Shown here piece after piece: positions 17,194-26,130 of a stretch of 64,000 nucleotides of DNA. A program made the translations under genes and the position numbers. The first letter of the stretch is position 1. Every line of letters starts with the position of its first letter. The notes beneath the pieces are model-generated. The model was not told where the DNA came from and searched no databases. It saw only the letters and a list, made by a program, of their open reading frames with translations. Origin of the DNA: Alphaproteobacteria bacterium (GTDB lineage Bacteria; Pseudomonadota; Alphaproteobacteria; Rhodobacterales; Rhodobacteraceae); NCBI GenBank assembly GCA_030429495.1, contig JAUIFH010000004.1:1-64000 (forward strand), given 5' to 3'.

Positions 17194-17209
17194 CAAGAAA
17201 GGACATGAG

Positions 17210-17890
17210 ATGATCCCAAGCTCCTTCCCGCCGAAAGAGGAAATCGCCCGGCTGACCGCGCGCATGCTTCTCGAGATCAAGGCGGTGCATTTCAACGCGG
17301 CCGAGCCTTTCACGCTTGCCTCCGGCCTGCCTTCGCCGACCTATATCGACTGCCGCAAGCTCATCTCCTTCCCCCGCATCCGCTCGACACTGATGGACTT
17401 CCTCGCCGTCACGGTCATGCGCGAGGCGGGCTTCGAGGCCTTCGACAACATCGCGGGCGGCGAGACGGCGGGCATCCCCTTCGCCGCGATGGTGGCCGAG
17501 CGGCTGGCGCTGCCGATGACCTATGTGCGCAAGAAGCCCAAAGGCTACGGGCGCAACGCCCGGATCGAGGGCGCGATGAGCGAGGGCCAGCGCGTGCTGC
17601 TGGTCGAGGACCTTACCACCGACGGCGGCTCCAAACTCTCCTTCGTCGACGCGATCCGCGAGACCGGTGCGACCTGTGCCCACACGGCGGTGATCTTCTA
17701 CTACGGCATCTTCCCGCAGACGGTCGAGACGCTTGGCGCCCATGGCGTGAACCTGCACCACCTCTGCACCTGGTGGGACGTGCTGGCTGAGGCGCGCGAA
17801 TCGGGGGCCTTCGATTCCGTGACGCTTTCAGAGGTCGAAACCTTCCTGACTGCACCACGGGCGTGGCAGGACGCACGCGCCAAGAACTGA
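17210..17890 (+). CDS. pyrE: Orotate phosphoribosyltransferase
   Basis: PyrE joins orotate to PRPP to give orotidine monophosphate, step five of pyrimidine synthesis. The 226-aa product has the PRPP-binding loop [14 protein letters not shown] near residue 130 and the substrate-side [15 protein letters not shown] segment near 108. The start at 17210 ([11 protein letters not shown]) follows AAAGGA; the open frame extends upstream to 17171, but that part lies in the repeat element. pyrC is immediately upstream and dnaB 187 bases downstream. Confidence 0.95.
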   Translation: MIPSSFPPKEEIARLTARMLLEIKAVHFNAAEPFTLASGLPSPTYIDCRKLISFPRIRSTLMDFLAVTVMREAGFEAFDNIAGGETAGIPFAAMVAERLALPMTYVRKKPKGYGRNARIEGAMSEGQRVLLVEDLTTDGGSKLSFVDAIRETGATCAHTAVIFYYGIFPQTVETLGAHGVNLHHLCTWWDVLAEARESGAFDSVTLSEVETFLTAPRAWQDARAKN

Positions 17891-17992
17891 CGTTACGTAA
17901 ATGTGAGTGTGGGGCGGCGACGCCTTCCCGCACCGCCACCACCACATATTGACAAAATGACGCTGACGGCCGCAACATGCGACCCTGGCGCA

Positions 17993-18022
17993 TTGTCCAC
18001 AGGACATCCACAGCGATATACA
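17993..18022 (+). promoter_or_regulatory. DnaA-box-like pair and promoter candidate upstream of dnaB
   Basis: TTGTCCACA (17993-18001) and ACATCCACA (18004-18012) each resemble the DnaA box TTATCCACA, with one and two mismatches, and lie 11 bp apart on the same strand. TTGTCC could also serve as a -35 box with TATACA (18017-18022) as -10 at 18-bp spacing. A separate TTGACA lies at 17949-17954. Confidence 0.4.
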
Positions 18023-18077
18023 ATTTGCGCCGCCTTGCGCGATGGCGCATATCCCGTGGCCGAAACGGGGGACAGTG

Positions 18078-19568
18078 ATGAACGACGTGGCGACCATTCG
18101 GGCGGTCAAGGACGCGCCCGAGACGGAAACGCTTCCGCACAATATCGAGGCCGAGCAGCAACTCCTTGGCGCGATCCTGACAAACAACGACATCTACGAC
18201 CGCATCGCGGCGTTGGTGAAGGCGGATCATTTCTTCGAGCCGGTCCACCAGCGGATCTTCGAGATCGCGGTGGCGCGGATCCAGAAGAACGCGCTGGCCT
18301 CGCCGGTGACGCTCAAGGGCTATCTCGAGGAGGACGAAGGACTCGCCGCGCTTGGCGGACCCGCCTATCTCGCGCGGCTGGCCGGTGCCGCGATCTCGGC
18401 CTTCGCGGCGCGCGACTACGCGCAGATGATCTACGACCTCGCGGTCCGGCGCGAACTGATGCGGCTTGGCCAGGACATTACCGACCGCGCGCGGACCATC
18501 GAGGTCGACAACGACCCCAAGGAACAGATTACCGAGGCCGAGCAGCGGCTTTACACGCTGGCCGAACAGGGCACCGCCGAGAAGGGCTTCGTATCGTTCC
18601 TGAAGGCCACGACAGAGGCGGTGCAGACCGCGCTGGCCGCCTACCAGCGCGACGGGGCGCTGTCGGGGATCTCGACCGGCCTTGCCGATCTCGACAAGAA
18701 GCTGGGCGGCTTGCATCCCTCCGATCTTCTGATCCTCGCGGGTCGCCCGTCGATGGGGAAAACCTCGCTCGCGACCAACGTCGCGTTCAATATCGCCAAG
18801 GCCTACAAGCGCGGTCGTCGGCCCGACGGGTCCGAAGGCGCGGTGAATGGCGGCGTGGTCGGCTTCTTCTCGCTCGAAATGTCGTCCGAGCAGCTTGCTG
18901 CCCGGATTCTTTCCGAAGCCTCCGAAGTGCCGTCCGAGCAGATCCGCCGCGGCGACATGACCGAGAGCGAATTCCGCCGCTTCGTCGAGGCCGCCAAGGC
19001 ATTGGAAACCTGCCCGCTCTACATCGACGACACGCCCGCCCTGCCGATTTCCCAGGTGGCCGCCCGCTGCCGGCGACTGAAACGGACCCACGGGCTCGAC
19101 GTCGTCTTCGTCGACTATCTCCAGCTTCTGCGCGGTACCGGGAAGGGCGATAACCGGGTGCAGGAGATCGCAGAAATCTCCATGGGCCTCAAGGCCTTGG
19201 CGAAGGAGCTTAGCATCCCGGTCGTGGCGCTCTCGCAGCTTTCCCGCCAGGTCGAAAGCCGCGACGACAAGCGGCCGCAGCTCTCCGACCTCAGGGAATC
19301 CGGCTCGATCGAGCAGGACGCCGACGTCGTCATGTTCGTGTTCCGCGAGGAATACTACAAGGAACGCGAGAAGCCGGGCGATCATGACCTTGAGGGCATG
19401 GCCAAGTGGCAGGAGATCATGGAGCAGGTGCACGGCAAGGCCGAGGTCATCATCGGCAAGCAGCGCCACGGTCCGATCGGCACGGTCGAACTCAGCTTCG
19501 AGGGCCGCTTCACCCGCTTCGGCAACCTCGTCAAGCCATGGCAACAGGGCGGCGGCGACGGGTTCTGA
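18078..19568 (+). CDS. dnaB: Replicative DNA helicase DnaB
   Basis: DnaB is the hexameric 5'-3' helicase of the replication fork. The 496-aa product has the N-terminal primase-binding domain (PHNIEAEQQLLGAILTNN), then the RecA-like domain with Walker A AGRPSMGKTSLA near residue 225, the GFFSLEMSSEQLAARILSE segment (H1a), Walker B VVFVDYLQLL near 345 and RESGSIEQDADVVMF. GGGGAC before the ATG at 18078 supports the start. No intein is present. It is followed by a DUF1194 gene after 54 bases. Confidence 0.97.
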   Translation: MNDVATIRAVKDAPETETLPHNIEAEQQLLGAILTNNDIYDRIAALVKADHFFEPVHQRIFEIAVARIQKNALASPVTLKGYLEEDEGLAALGGPAYLARLAGAAISAFAARDYAQMIYDLAVRRELMRLGQDITDRARTIEVDNDPKEQITEAEQRLYTLAEQGTAEKGFVSFLKATTEAVQTALAAYQRDGALSGISTGLADLDKKLGGLHPSDLLILAGRPSMGKTSLATNVAFNIAKAYKRGRRPDGSEGAVNGGVVGFFSLEMSSEQLAARILSEASEVPSEQIRRGDMTESEFRRFVEAAKALETCPLYIDDTPALPISQVAARCRRLKRTHGLDVVFVDYLQLLRGTGKGDNRVQEIAEISMGLKALAKELSIPVVALSQLSRQVESRDDKRPQLSDLRESGSIEQDADVVMFVFREEYYKEREKPGDHDLEGMAKWQEIMEQVHGKAEVIIGKQRHGPIGTVELSFEGRFTRFGNLVKPWQQGGGDGF

Positions 19569-19622
19569 TCCGCGCTCCTTTGTGATTGGACAGGCGGGTC
19601 GACCCCTGCGACCCTTCCGGCC

Positions 19623-20402
19623 ATGCGCCGCATGCTTCTCCTCCTCTTCTGCCTCGCTCTCCCCGCCCGCGCGGAAGAGGTGGATCTGGAGTTGCTTCTT
19701 CTCGTCGACGTTTCCCGCTCCATGTCGCCGGCAGAACTGGAACTGCAACGGCGCGGCTATGCCGAGGCGCTGCGAAGCGACAGTGTCGCGGCAGCGCTCG
19801 GCCGTGCGCTGACCGGCCGCATCGCGCTGGCCTATGTCGAATGGGCCGGTGAATTCCGACATACGGTCGTGCAGGACTGGACCCTGATCGAGGGGCGCGC
19901 CGATCTGAACGCCTTCGCTGCGGAACTTGAGCGGCGCAAGACCGTCACCCAAAGCCGGACCTCGATCTCCTCCGCCCTTCGCCACGGCGCCTTTCTCATC
20001 GGTTCGAACGGTTTCAACGGGCTGCGGCGCGTGATCGACATTTCCGGCGACGGGCCGAACAATCAGGGCGGCCTCGTGACCGAGGCGCGGGACGAGGTCG
20101 TGGGTGCCGGCATCGTCATCAACGGGCTGCCACTGATGACCCACGACGCCGGCGGTGCGGCCTGGCGTATCGACGACCTCGACCTCTACTACGCCGAATG
20201 CGTGATCGGCGGACCCGGCGCCTTCGTCGTTCCGGTCCGCGAATGGCCCGACTTCGCTGATGCGGTGACGCGTAAGCTGGTTCTGGAAATTGCCGGGGCC
20301 GAGCCTGAACGCCTGATCCGCGTGCAGGCCCGCGCGCCCTATGACTGCCGGATCGGCGAGAAGATATGGCAGCGCAACCGCCGCAACTTCGACATTCCCT
20401 GA
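19623..20402 (+). CDS. DUF1194 (VWA-like) exported protein
   Basis: The 259-aa product has a cleavable signal peptide ([17 protein letters not shown]) and a von Willebrand A-like fold. [14 protein letters not shown] near residue 26 is a DxSxS metal site, and [11 protein letters not shown] lies near 137. This is the DUF1194 family, secreted or periplasmic, of unknown role. The final Cys residues ([19 protein letters not shown]) could form a disulfide. Its stop (20400-20402) shares a base with an in-frame ATG of the alr reading frame, but alr more likely starts at 20468. Confidence 0.85.
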   Translation: MRRMLLLLFCLALPARAEEVDLELLLLVDVSRSMSPAELELQRRGYAEALRSDSVAAALGRALTGRIALAYVEWAGEFRHTVVQDWTLIEGRADLNAFAAELERRKTVTQSRTSISSALRHGAFLIGSNGFNGLRRVIDISGDGPNNQGGLVTEARDEVVGAGIVINGLPLMTHDAGGAAWRIDDLDLYYAECVIGGPGAFVVPVREWPDFADAVTRKLVLEIAGAEPERLIRVQARAPYDCRIGEKIWQRNRRNFDIP

Positions 20403-20467
20403 TGCAGATCGGGGCCGGGGCCAAACGGCCCTTGCCTCGTCCCGGCGCGCCTGCCAAAAGACCCGAC

Positions 20468-21511
20468 ATGGCTTGCGGAACCCTCACCATCGACCTTGAC
20501 GCGATCCGCGCGAACTGGAGCGCGTTGGCGCATGCGTCGGGCGGCGCCGAGGCCGGGGCCGTGATCAAGGCCGACGCCTACGGGCTGGGGGCGGACACGG
20601 TTGGCAAAGCGCTCGTGTCAACGGGCGCGCGCAGGTTCTTCGTAGCCCTTGCCGAAGAGGGTGCGGCCCTTCGCGACGCGCTTGGTGAAGCGCCGGATAT
20701 CTACATCTTTTCCGGCCATATGGCGGGCGATACCGCGATCCTGCGCGGAGCGAACCTCATCCCGCTTCTAAACTCCGCCGGACAACTCAGCCGCCATCGA
20801 GACGCGCTGCCCGGCCACCCGTTCGGCATCCAGCTTGACACCGGCATGAACCGGCTTGGTCTGGAGGAAGCCGACTGGCGGGCGATGGCGGCGGAAGTTC
20901 TGGCCGAAAAGCCGCAACTGATCATGTCGCACCTCGCCTGCGCGGACGAGCCGGACCACCCGATGAACGCGGCCCAGTTGGCCGCCTTCCGCCGCATGAG
21001 CGACGGAACCGGCGTGCCCCGTTCGTTGTCCGCCACCGGCGGCATCCTTCTTGGCCCCGACTTCCATTTCGACGTCACCCGCCCCGGCATCGGTCTTTAC
21101 GGCGGCCTTCCCTTCGCCGAAGCGGCCCCTGTCGTGCGGCTTTCCCTTCCCGTCATCCAGACCCGCGACGTCGCGGCAGGCGAGACGGTAGGCTACGGAA
21201 ACACCTGGACCGCCGCCGCGCCCGCCCGCATCGCGACGCTCGCCGCCGGCTACGCCGACGGGCTGATCCGCGCCATGACAGGCCGGGCGAAGATCTTCGC
21301 GGGCGACACGCTCTGCCCGCTCGCCGGCCGCGTGTCGATGGACATGATGGGCGTCGACGTGACCCATCTGGCGCAGGTGCCCGACGCCCTTGACATAATC
21401 TGCCCGCAGCAGGGGGTCGACGCGCTGGCGGAAGCGGCGGGGACTATCGGCTACGAAATCCTCACCTCGCTCGGCCATCGCTACCGGCGGACCTATATGG
21501 GCGCCGTATGA
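20468..21511 (+). CDS. alr: Alanine racemase
   Basis: Alr interconverts L- and D-alanine for peptidoglycan synthesis using pyridoxal phosphate. The 347-aa product has the PLP lysine in [11 protein letters not shown] at residue 34. The GYGNTW segment and LAAGYADGL near residues 240-260 contain the region around the second catalytic acid/base Tyr, and [12 protein letters not shown] follows. ATG 20468 fits the family N-terminus; an upstream ATG at 20402 would add 22 residues without homology. The stop overlaps the next gene's start as ATGA (21508-21511), coupling it to the lipid-transport permease. Confidence 0.94.
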   Translation: MACGTLTIDLDAIRANWSALAHASGGAEAGAVIKADAYGLGADTVGKALVSTGARRFFVALAEEGAALRDALGEAPDIYIFSGHMAGDTAILRGANLIPLLNSAGQLSRHRDALPGHPFGIQLDTGMNRLGLEEADWRAMAAEVLAEKPQLIMSHLACADEPDHPMNAAQLAAFRRMSDGTGVPRSLSATGGILLGPDFHFDVTRPGIGLYGGLPFAEAAPVVRLSLPVIQTRDVAAGETVGYGNTWTAAAPARIATLAAGYADGLIRAMTGRAKIFAGDTLCPLAGRVSMDMMGVDVTHLAQVPDALDIICPQQGVDALAEAAGTIGYEILTSLGHRYRRTYMGAV

Positions 21512-22290
21512 GCGTTCTGGCCCCTCTCGCGGCACTTGGCCGCGTCGTCCTCTCCGGTTTTGCAACGCTCGGCCGGATCGCGATCTTCGCGGGCGAGACG
21601 ATCAGCCACCTTCTGCGCCCGCCCTTCTACCCGAAAGAGTTCCTTGCCGCCCTGATGCAGATCGGCTGGTTCAGCCTGCCGGTCGTCGGCATGACCGCGC
21701 TTTTCACCGGGGGGGCGCTCGCGCTCCAGATCTACGCTGGTGGCGCGCGGTTCTCGGCCGAGGCGGTCGTGCCCTCCATCGTCGCCATCGGCATGGTTCG
21801 GGAACTTGGGCCGGTCCTTGGCGGGCTGATGGTGGCGGCACGCGTGGCCTCCTCCATCGCTGCCGAGATCGGCACCATGAAGGTGACAGAGCAGATCGAC
21901 GCCCTGACGACCTTGTCCACCAACCCAATGAAATACCTGACGGTTCCGCGCGTTCTGGCCGCTACGCTCGCGGTGCCTGTGCTGGTTGCCGTGGGCGACA
22001 GTATCGGGATTTTCGGCGGCTATCTGGTCGGCGTGAACCGGCTGGGCTTCAACCCCGCCACCTATCTCAAGAACACGCGCGAATTCCTTGAGGCATGGGA
22101 CATCATCTCGGGCCTTTGGAAAGGGGCTGCCTTCGGGTTCATCGTGGCGCTGATGGGCTGTTACTACGGCATGAATTCCGGGCGCGGCGCGCAGGGCGTG
22201 GGCCGCGCCACCAAGGCGGCCGTCGTCGCAGCGTCGGTCCTGATCCTGGCCACGAACTACATCCTGACGGAGGTCTTCTTCTCCGCATGA
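21508..22290 (+). CDS. MlaE-family lipid ABC transporter permease
   Basis: The 260-aa protein is an MlaE-type permease, the membrane subunit of ABC systems that move phospholipids between the inner and outer membranes. Hallmarks are [10 protein letters not shown] near residue 66, [38 protein letters not shown] and TEQIDAL in the middle, and about five membrane helices. It overlaps alr upstream and the ATPase gene downstream (ATGA at 22287-22290). No MlaD-type substrate-binding gene follows; a partner may be encoded elsewhere. Confidence 0.92.
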   Translation: MSVLAPLAALGRVVLSGFATLGRIAIFAGETISHLLRPPFYPKEFLAALMQIGWFSLPVVGMTALFTGGALALQIYAGGARFSAEAVVPSIVAIGMVRELGPVLGGLMVAARVASSIAAEIGTMKVTEQIDALTTLSTNPMKYLTVPRVLAATLAVPVLVAVGDSIGIFGGYLVGVNRLGFNPATYLKNTREFLEAWDIISGLWKGAAFGFIVALMGCYYGMNSGRGAQGVGRATKAAVVAASVLILATNYILTEVFFSA

Positions 22291-23033
22291 TCGAGCTTCA
22301 GGGCGTTCACAAGGCATTCGGCAAGAACCGCGTCCTGCGCGGCATCGACCTGACGATTCCGTCGGGCGAAAGTATGGTGATCATCGGCGGCTCCGGCACC
22401 GGAAAATCCGTTCTTCTCAAGTGCATCCTTGGCCTTGTTCATCCGGACAGCGGCACGATCCTGCTGGATGGCGAGGATGTGGAGACCGCAGCCCGCGACG
22501 CCTTCCTGGCCCGCTTCGGGATGCTCTTCCAGGGCGGCGCGCTTTTCGACAGCCTGCCGGTCTGGCAGAACGTCGCCTTCCGCCTTCTGCGCGGATCGCT
22601 GAAGCGCCCGAAGGCCGAGGCGCGCGAAATCGCAATCGAAAAGCTGCGTCGCGTGGGCCTGAAGCCCGAGACCGCAGACCTCCTTCCCGCCGAGCTTTCC
22701 GGCGGCATGCAGAAGCGCGTGGGCCTCGCCCGTGCCATCGCCGCAGACCCCGAAATCATCTTCTTCGACGAACCGACGACCGGCCTCGACCCGATCATGG
22801 CAGGCGTCATCAACGAGCTGATCCGCGAGATCGTGACCGAGATGGGGGCGACCGCGATGACGATCACGCACGACATGTCCTCGGTCCGCGCCATTGCCGA
22901 CCGGGTCGCAATGCTGCATGACGGCGTCATCCAGTGGACAGGCCCGATCAAGGAAATGGACACCACAGCAGACCCTTACGTCCAGCAGTTCATCCACGGC
23001 CGCGCCGAGGGACCGATCGAGGCCGTACGCTGA
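22287..23033 (+). CDS. MlaF-family lipid ABC transporter ATP-binding protein
   Basis: The 248-aa ATPase pairs with the permease just upstream. It has Walker A IIGGSGTGKSVLLK near residue 35, the Q-loop LFQGGALFDSL typical of MlaF, signature ELSGGMQKRVGLARA, Walker B IIFFDEPTTGLDP and the switch His in MTITHDMSS. The ATG overlaps the permease stop. Known role of the family: powering phospholipid trafficking that keeps the outer membrane asymmetric. Direction and lipid cannot be read here. Confidence 0.93.
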   Translation: MIELQGVHKAFGKNRVLRGIDLTIPSGESMVIIGGSGTGKSVLLKCILGLVHPDSGTILLDGEDVETAARDAFLARFGMLFQGGALFDSLPVWQNVAFRLLRGSLKRPKAEAREIAIEKLRRVGLKPETADLLPAELSGGMQKRVGLARAIAADPEIIFFDEPTTGLDPIMAGVINELIREIVTEMGATAMTITHDMSSVRAIADRVAMLHDGVIQWTGPIKEMDTTADPYVQQFIHGRAEGPIEAVR

Positions 23034-23113
23034 TCGCCGCCCGACGCATTTGACACCACTTCCACCCGGGACTACCCTTGAGGAACCGGACGACCGGGGG
23101 CTGGAGGTGTTAG

Positions 23114-23461
23114 ATGACTTCCGCTCAAAGTGCTTTGCCTGCGTTCTATATCCTTGTCACCGTTTTCTGCGGCCCGCCGATCCTTGGCTTGCTGGCCTGT
23201 CTCAGGCGACTCCACTACACACGGCAGCGCGGCCGCAACGGAAACTGGTATCTCGCGGGGGTCGTCGCATCCGGCGCGGCGCTTCTGTTCAATGTAGGCG
23301 TTTGCATCGCCACAGCGCGCGGGATCACGACCGGAGGCGCGGAATTCGGGCCACCCCATGCCATGGCGCTTGCCCTGTCGTGGTTCAGCTTCTGGCTGTG
23401 GATCACGGTGCTGGTTATACGCTACCGCCGCCCCCGCCGCCCGCGCCGCCGGATATCCTGA
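23114..23461 (+). CDS. Small integral membrane protein, unknown
   Basis: This 115-aa product is unrecognised. It has three hydrophobic segments (about 10-30, 46-68 and 84-103) and a very basic tail (RYRRPRRPRRR). GGAGG at about 23101-23105, 8 bases before ATG 23114, supports expression. It sits between mlaF and a PqiA-like gene. Since both neighbours concern envelope lipid transport, a role there is conceivable but is inference only. Confidence 0.6.
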   Translation: MTSAQSALPAFYILVTVFCGPPILGLLACLRRLHYTRQRGRNGNWYLAGVVASGAALLFNVGVCIATARGITTGGAEFGPPHAMALALSWFSFWLWITVLVIRYRRPRRPRRRIS

Positions 23462-23505
23462 CAAGCGGGCTTTGCTCCGGCTCGGGCCTCCTGTATTCGG
23501 GGGCC

Positions 23506-23952
23506 ATGTTGCGCGCCGCCAATCTCCTGCTTCTGGTCCTTTTCCCGCTGTCGTGGTTCGCCCCGCTTCTGCGTGCTGGCCTGCTGCCGTTCTTCGACCT
23601 CGATTCGATCTCGGTCGTGACAGGGCTTCAGGCCTTGTGGGAGAAGGACGTGATCCTCGCCCTTGCCGTCACGTTTCTGGCGATCTTCGCGCCCTACATG
23701 AAGACGATCGGGCTGGCCCTCGTGCAGTTCCGTCTGGCCTCGCCGCGCATTCTGGGCGTGCTGCACCTGCTTGGCAGGCTGGCCATGGCCGACATCTTCC
23801 TCATCGCGCTCTATATCGTCATTGCCAAAGGCGTCGGCGTCGGCAGGGTGGAAACCGCCTGGGGCCTTTACCTCTTCACCGCCTGCATCCTCGCGAGCCT
23901 TGCCATCTCCCATCTGACCGAGCGCGCACGTATGCCCGCCCGCGCCCGCTAG
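23506..23952 (+). CDS. Paraquat-inducible protein A-like membrane protein
   Basis: The 148-aa product has four hydrophobic segments and matches single-domain PqiA family proteins: FDLDSISVVTGLQALWEKDVILAL, then IFAPYMKTIGL, and LGRLAMADIFLIALYIV. PqiA proteins accompany MCE-domain lipid transport systems in gram-negative bacteria. Its closeness to the mlaE/mlaF genes fits that theme. The zinc-ribbon Cys clusters of full-length PqiA are absent. The start at ATG 23506 opens directly on the first helix. Confidence 0.8.
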   Translation: MLRAANLLLLVLFPLSWFAPLLRAGLLPFFDLDSISVVTGLQALWEKDVILALAVTFLAIFAPYMKTIGLALVQFRLASPRILGVLHLLGRLAMADIFLIALYIVIAKGVGVGRVETAWGLYLFTACILASLAISHLTERARMPARAR

Positions 23953-23993
23953 TGGCCGCTTGATCCGGACTGCGGCCTCGGGCACAAGACGGC

Positions 23994-25364
23994 ATGGCAA
24001 AAGCAGCGGCACAGTCCTTTACCTGCACCTCCTGCGGCGCGGCACACGGCAAATGGGCCGGTCGCTGCGACGCCTGCGGCGCATGGAACTCCATCGTTGA
24101 GGAAGCACCGCTTTCGGCAGGACCCGCGACCAAGACGCTCGGGGCCGCGAAGGGCAAGCGGATCGCGCTGACGACACTCGCCACGGAAGAGACGCCCCCC
24201 GCCCGCGCCGCCTCCGGCATGGAGGAGCTTGACCGCGTGCTTGGCGGCGGCCTCGTTCCCGCCTCGGCGATCCTCGTCGGCGGCGATCCCGGCATCGGCA
24301 AATCCACCCTTCTTTTGCAGGCCGCTGCAAGCTTCGCGCGCGCTGGCCTGTCGTGCCTCTACATATCCGGCGAGGAAGCTTCGGCGCAGGTCCGGATGCG
24401 TGCCGGCCGGCTGGGCCTCGCGGATGCGCCGGTCTCGCTCGCCGCAGAGACCAACCTCCGCGACATCCTGACGACGCTCGATGCCGCGCGACCCGACCTT
24501 GTCATTATCGATTCGATCCAGACGATGTGGGCCGACCATGTCGAGGCCGCACCCGGATCGGTCAGCCAGGTCCGCGCCGCCGCGCATGAACTCGTGACCT
24601 TCGCCAAGAGGCGGGGCAGCGCCGTGATCCTCGTCGGCCACGTCACCAAAGAGGGACAGATCGCCGGCCCCCGCGTGGTGGAGCACATGGTCGATACCGT
24701 CCTTTACTTTGAGGGCGAGCGCGGCCACCAGTTCCGCATCCTGCGCGCGGTCAAGAACCGCTTTGGTCCAGCCGACGAGATCGGGGTCTTCGAGATGACC
24801 GGCGGCGGCCTTGCCGAGGTCGCGAATCCGTCTGCGCTATTTTTATCGGAACGTGGACAATCCAGCCCCGGATCGGCGGTTTTTGCAGGAATCGAGGGAA
24901 CCCGCCCGGTTCTTACCGAAATTCAGGCACTTGTTGCACCCTCGCCACTCGGCACGCCGCGCCGAACCGTCGTCGGGCTCGATTCCGGCCGGCTTTCGAC
25001 CATTCTCGCGGTGCTCGAGGCGCGCTGCGGAATCCCCTTTGCCGGGCTCGATGTCTTTCTAAACGTTGCCGGAGGGATGCGCGTAAGCGAACCCGCCGCC
25101 GATCTGGCCGTCGCCGCGGCCCTGCTCTCTGCGAGAGAAGACGTGGCGCTGCCTCCCGATATGGTTGTTTTCGGTGAAATCAGCCTGTCCGGCGCACTCC
25201 GCCCCGTCGGGCAAGCGGAAAACAGGTTGAAAGAAGCGCGAAAACTTGGTTTCTCACAGGCAGTCGCCCCTGATCGGTCCAAGATCGACGGCGATGACGG
25301 GATACGGGTACGAAAGATGCCCGATCTGGTGACGTTTGTCGGCGAGATGTTCGCGGCAGGCTGA
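23994..25364 (+). CDS. radA: DNA repair protein RadA
   Basis: RadA is a RecA-like ATPase that drives branch migration in recombination. The 456-aa product shows the complete layout: zinc finger with C11, C14, C25 and C28; Walker A VGGDPGIGKSTLL near residue 97; the RadA-specific KNRFG motif (VKNRFGPADEIG) near 255; and a Lon-protease-like C-terminal domain (IPFAGLDVFLNVAGGMRVSEPAADLAVAAALLS). The gene starts 41 bases after the PqiA-like gene and is followed 17 bases later by cvpA. Confidence 0.96.
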   Translation: MAKAAAQSFTCTSCGAAHGKWAGRCDACGAWNSIVEEAPLSAGPATKTLGAAKGKRIALTTLATEETPPARAASGMEELDRVLGGGLVPASAILVGGDPGIGKSTLLLQAAASFARAGLSCLYISGEEASAQVRMRAGRLGLADAPVSLAAETNLRDILTTLDAARPDLVIIDSIQTMWADHVEAAPGSVSQVRAAAHELVTFAKRRGSAVILVGHVTKEGQIAGPRVVEHMVDTVLYFEGERGHQFRILRAVKNRFGPADEIGVFEMTGGGLAEVANPSALFLSERGQSSPGSAVFAGIEGTRPVLTEIQALVAPSPLGTPRRTVVGLDSGRLSTILAVLEARCGIPFAGLDVFLNVAGGMRVSEPAADLAVAAALLSAREDVALPPDMVVFGEISLSGALRPVGQAENRLKEARKLGFSQAVAPDRSKIDGDDGIRVRKMPDLVTFVGEMFAAG

Positions 25365-25381
25365 GTGCAAGGAGCGAGGGC

Positions 25382-26005
25382 ATGGAAGGTTTCACGATAG
25401 TCGACGCCATCGTGGCGGTGATTATTCTCGTCTCGGCGATCCTCGCCTACGGGCGCGGGTTGGTGCGGGAAGTCCTGGCCATCGCCGGCTGGGTCGCGGC
25501 GGCGGTGCTGGCCTTCATCTTCGCGCCACAGGCCGAACCGCTGATCCAGCAGATCCCGGTTCTGGACAAATTCCTCGGCGATAGCTGCGAATTGTCGATC
25601 ATCGCGGCCTTCGCGGCGGTTTTCGCGCTGTCTCTGATCGTCATGTCGATCTTCACGCCGCTCTTTTCCTCGGCGATCCAGCGCTCCGCGCTCGGCTCGA
25701 TCGACCAGGGCCTTGGCTTTCTGTTCGGTGTCCTGCGCGGCATCCTCCTCGTAGCGGTGGCCTTCGTGGTCTATGACCGGGTTCTGGTGAACTCGACCGT
25801 GCCCGTCGTGGACAAGTCGCGGTCGGCCGAGGTCTTCGCCTCGCTCCAGGACAGGCTGAACCAGGAGGTTCCGGACGACGCGCCGCGCTGGATCATGGAA
25901 CGCTACCAGGAACTCGTCGGTGATTGCGGCGCTCCGATCGGAACCGATACCGGTGCCTCCGATACCGGCGCCAAGACGCTGACAGCGCCGTCCAGCGGCA
26001 ACTGA
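25382..26005 (+). CDS. cvpA: CvpA family membrane protein
   Basis: The 207-aa inner membrane protein starts MEGFTIVDAIVAVIILVSAILAYGRGLVREVLAIAGWV, the CvpA signature, and has about four membrane helices followed by a soluble tail of about 70 residues. CvpA was named for colicin V production in E. coli; its basic role appears to be envelope homeostasis. As in E. coli it lies directly upstream of purF. GGAGCGAGGGC just before the start acts as ribosome binding site. Confidence 0.9.
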   Translation: MEGFTIVDAIVAVIILVSAILAYGRGLVREVLAIAGWVAAAVLAFIFAPQAEPLIQQIPVLDKFLGDSCELSIIAAFAAVFALSLIVMSIFTPLFSSAIQRSALGSIDQGLGFLFGVLRGILLVAVAFVVYDRVLVNSTVPVVDKSRSAEVFASLQDRLNQEVPDDAPRWIMERYQELVGDCGAPIGTDTGASDTGAKTLTAPSSGN

Positions 26006-26044
26006 ACCGCGGGCGACGTGCAGAAATCGGCATCGTGAAGCGCC

Positions 26045-26106
26045 GTGTCATGTGACACGGGCGTGACATGTGCCGCGCCAGTCACTAAATGGGGGCAAAC
26101 CCCCAT
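26045..26106 (+). promoter_or_regulatory. Palindrome and hairpin in the cvpA-purF spacer
   Basis: Two structures sit in this 125-base gap. GTGTCA-TG-TGACAC (26045-26058) is a 6-bp-arm palindrome, followed by a related half-site TGACATGTG. ATGGGGG (26089-26095), CAAA and CCCCCAT (26100-26106) form a perfect 7-bp hairpin about 25 bases before the purF start. The first could be an operator, the second an RNA structure. Neither was matched to a known regulator. Confidence 0.4.
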
Positions 26107-26130
26107 GCCCCGGATTCGGAGACACGGCCA

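Noticed and set aside
19100-19560. Possible intein in DnaB
   Set aside because: The helicase motifs run without interruption and the protein is of normal length.
17613-20144. 843-codon minus-strand open frame opposite dnaB
   Set aside because: It is antisense to pyrE, dnaB and the DUF1194 gene, with no recognisable domain.
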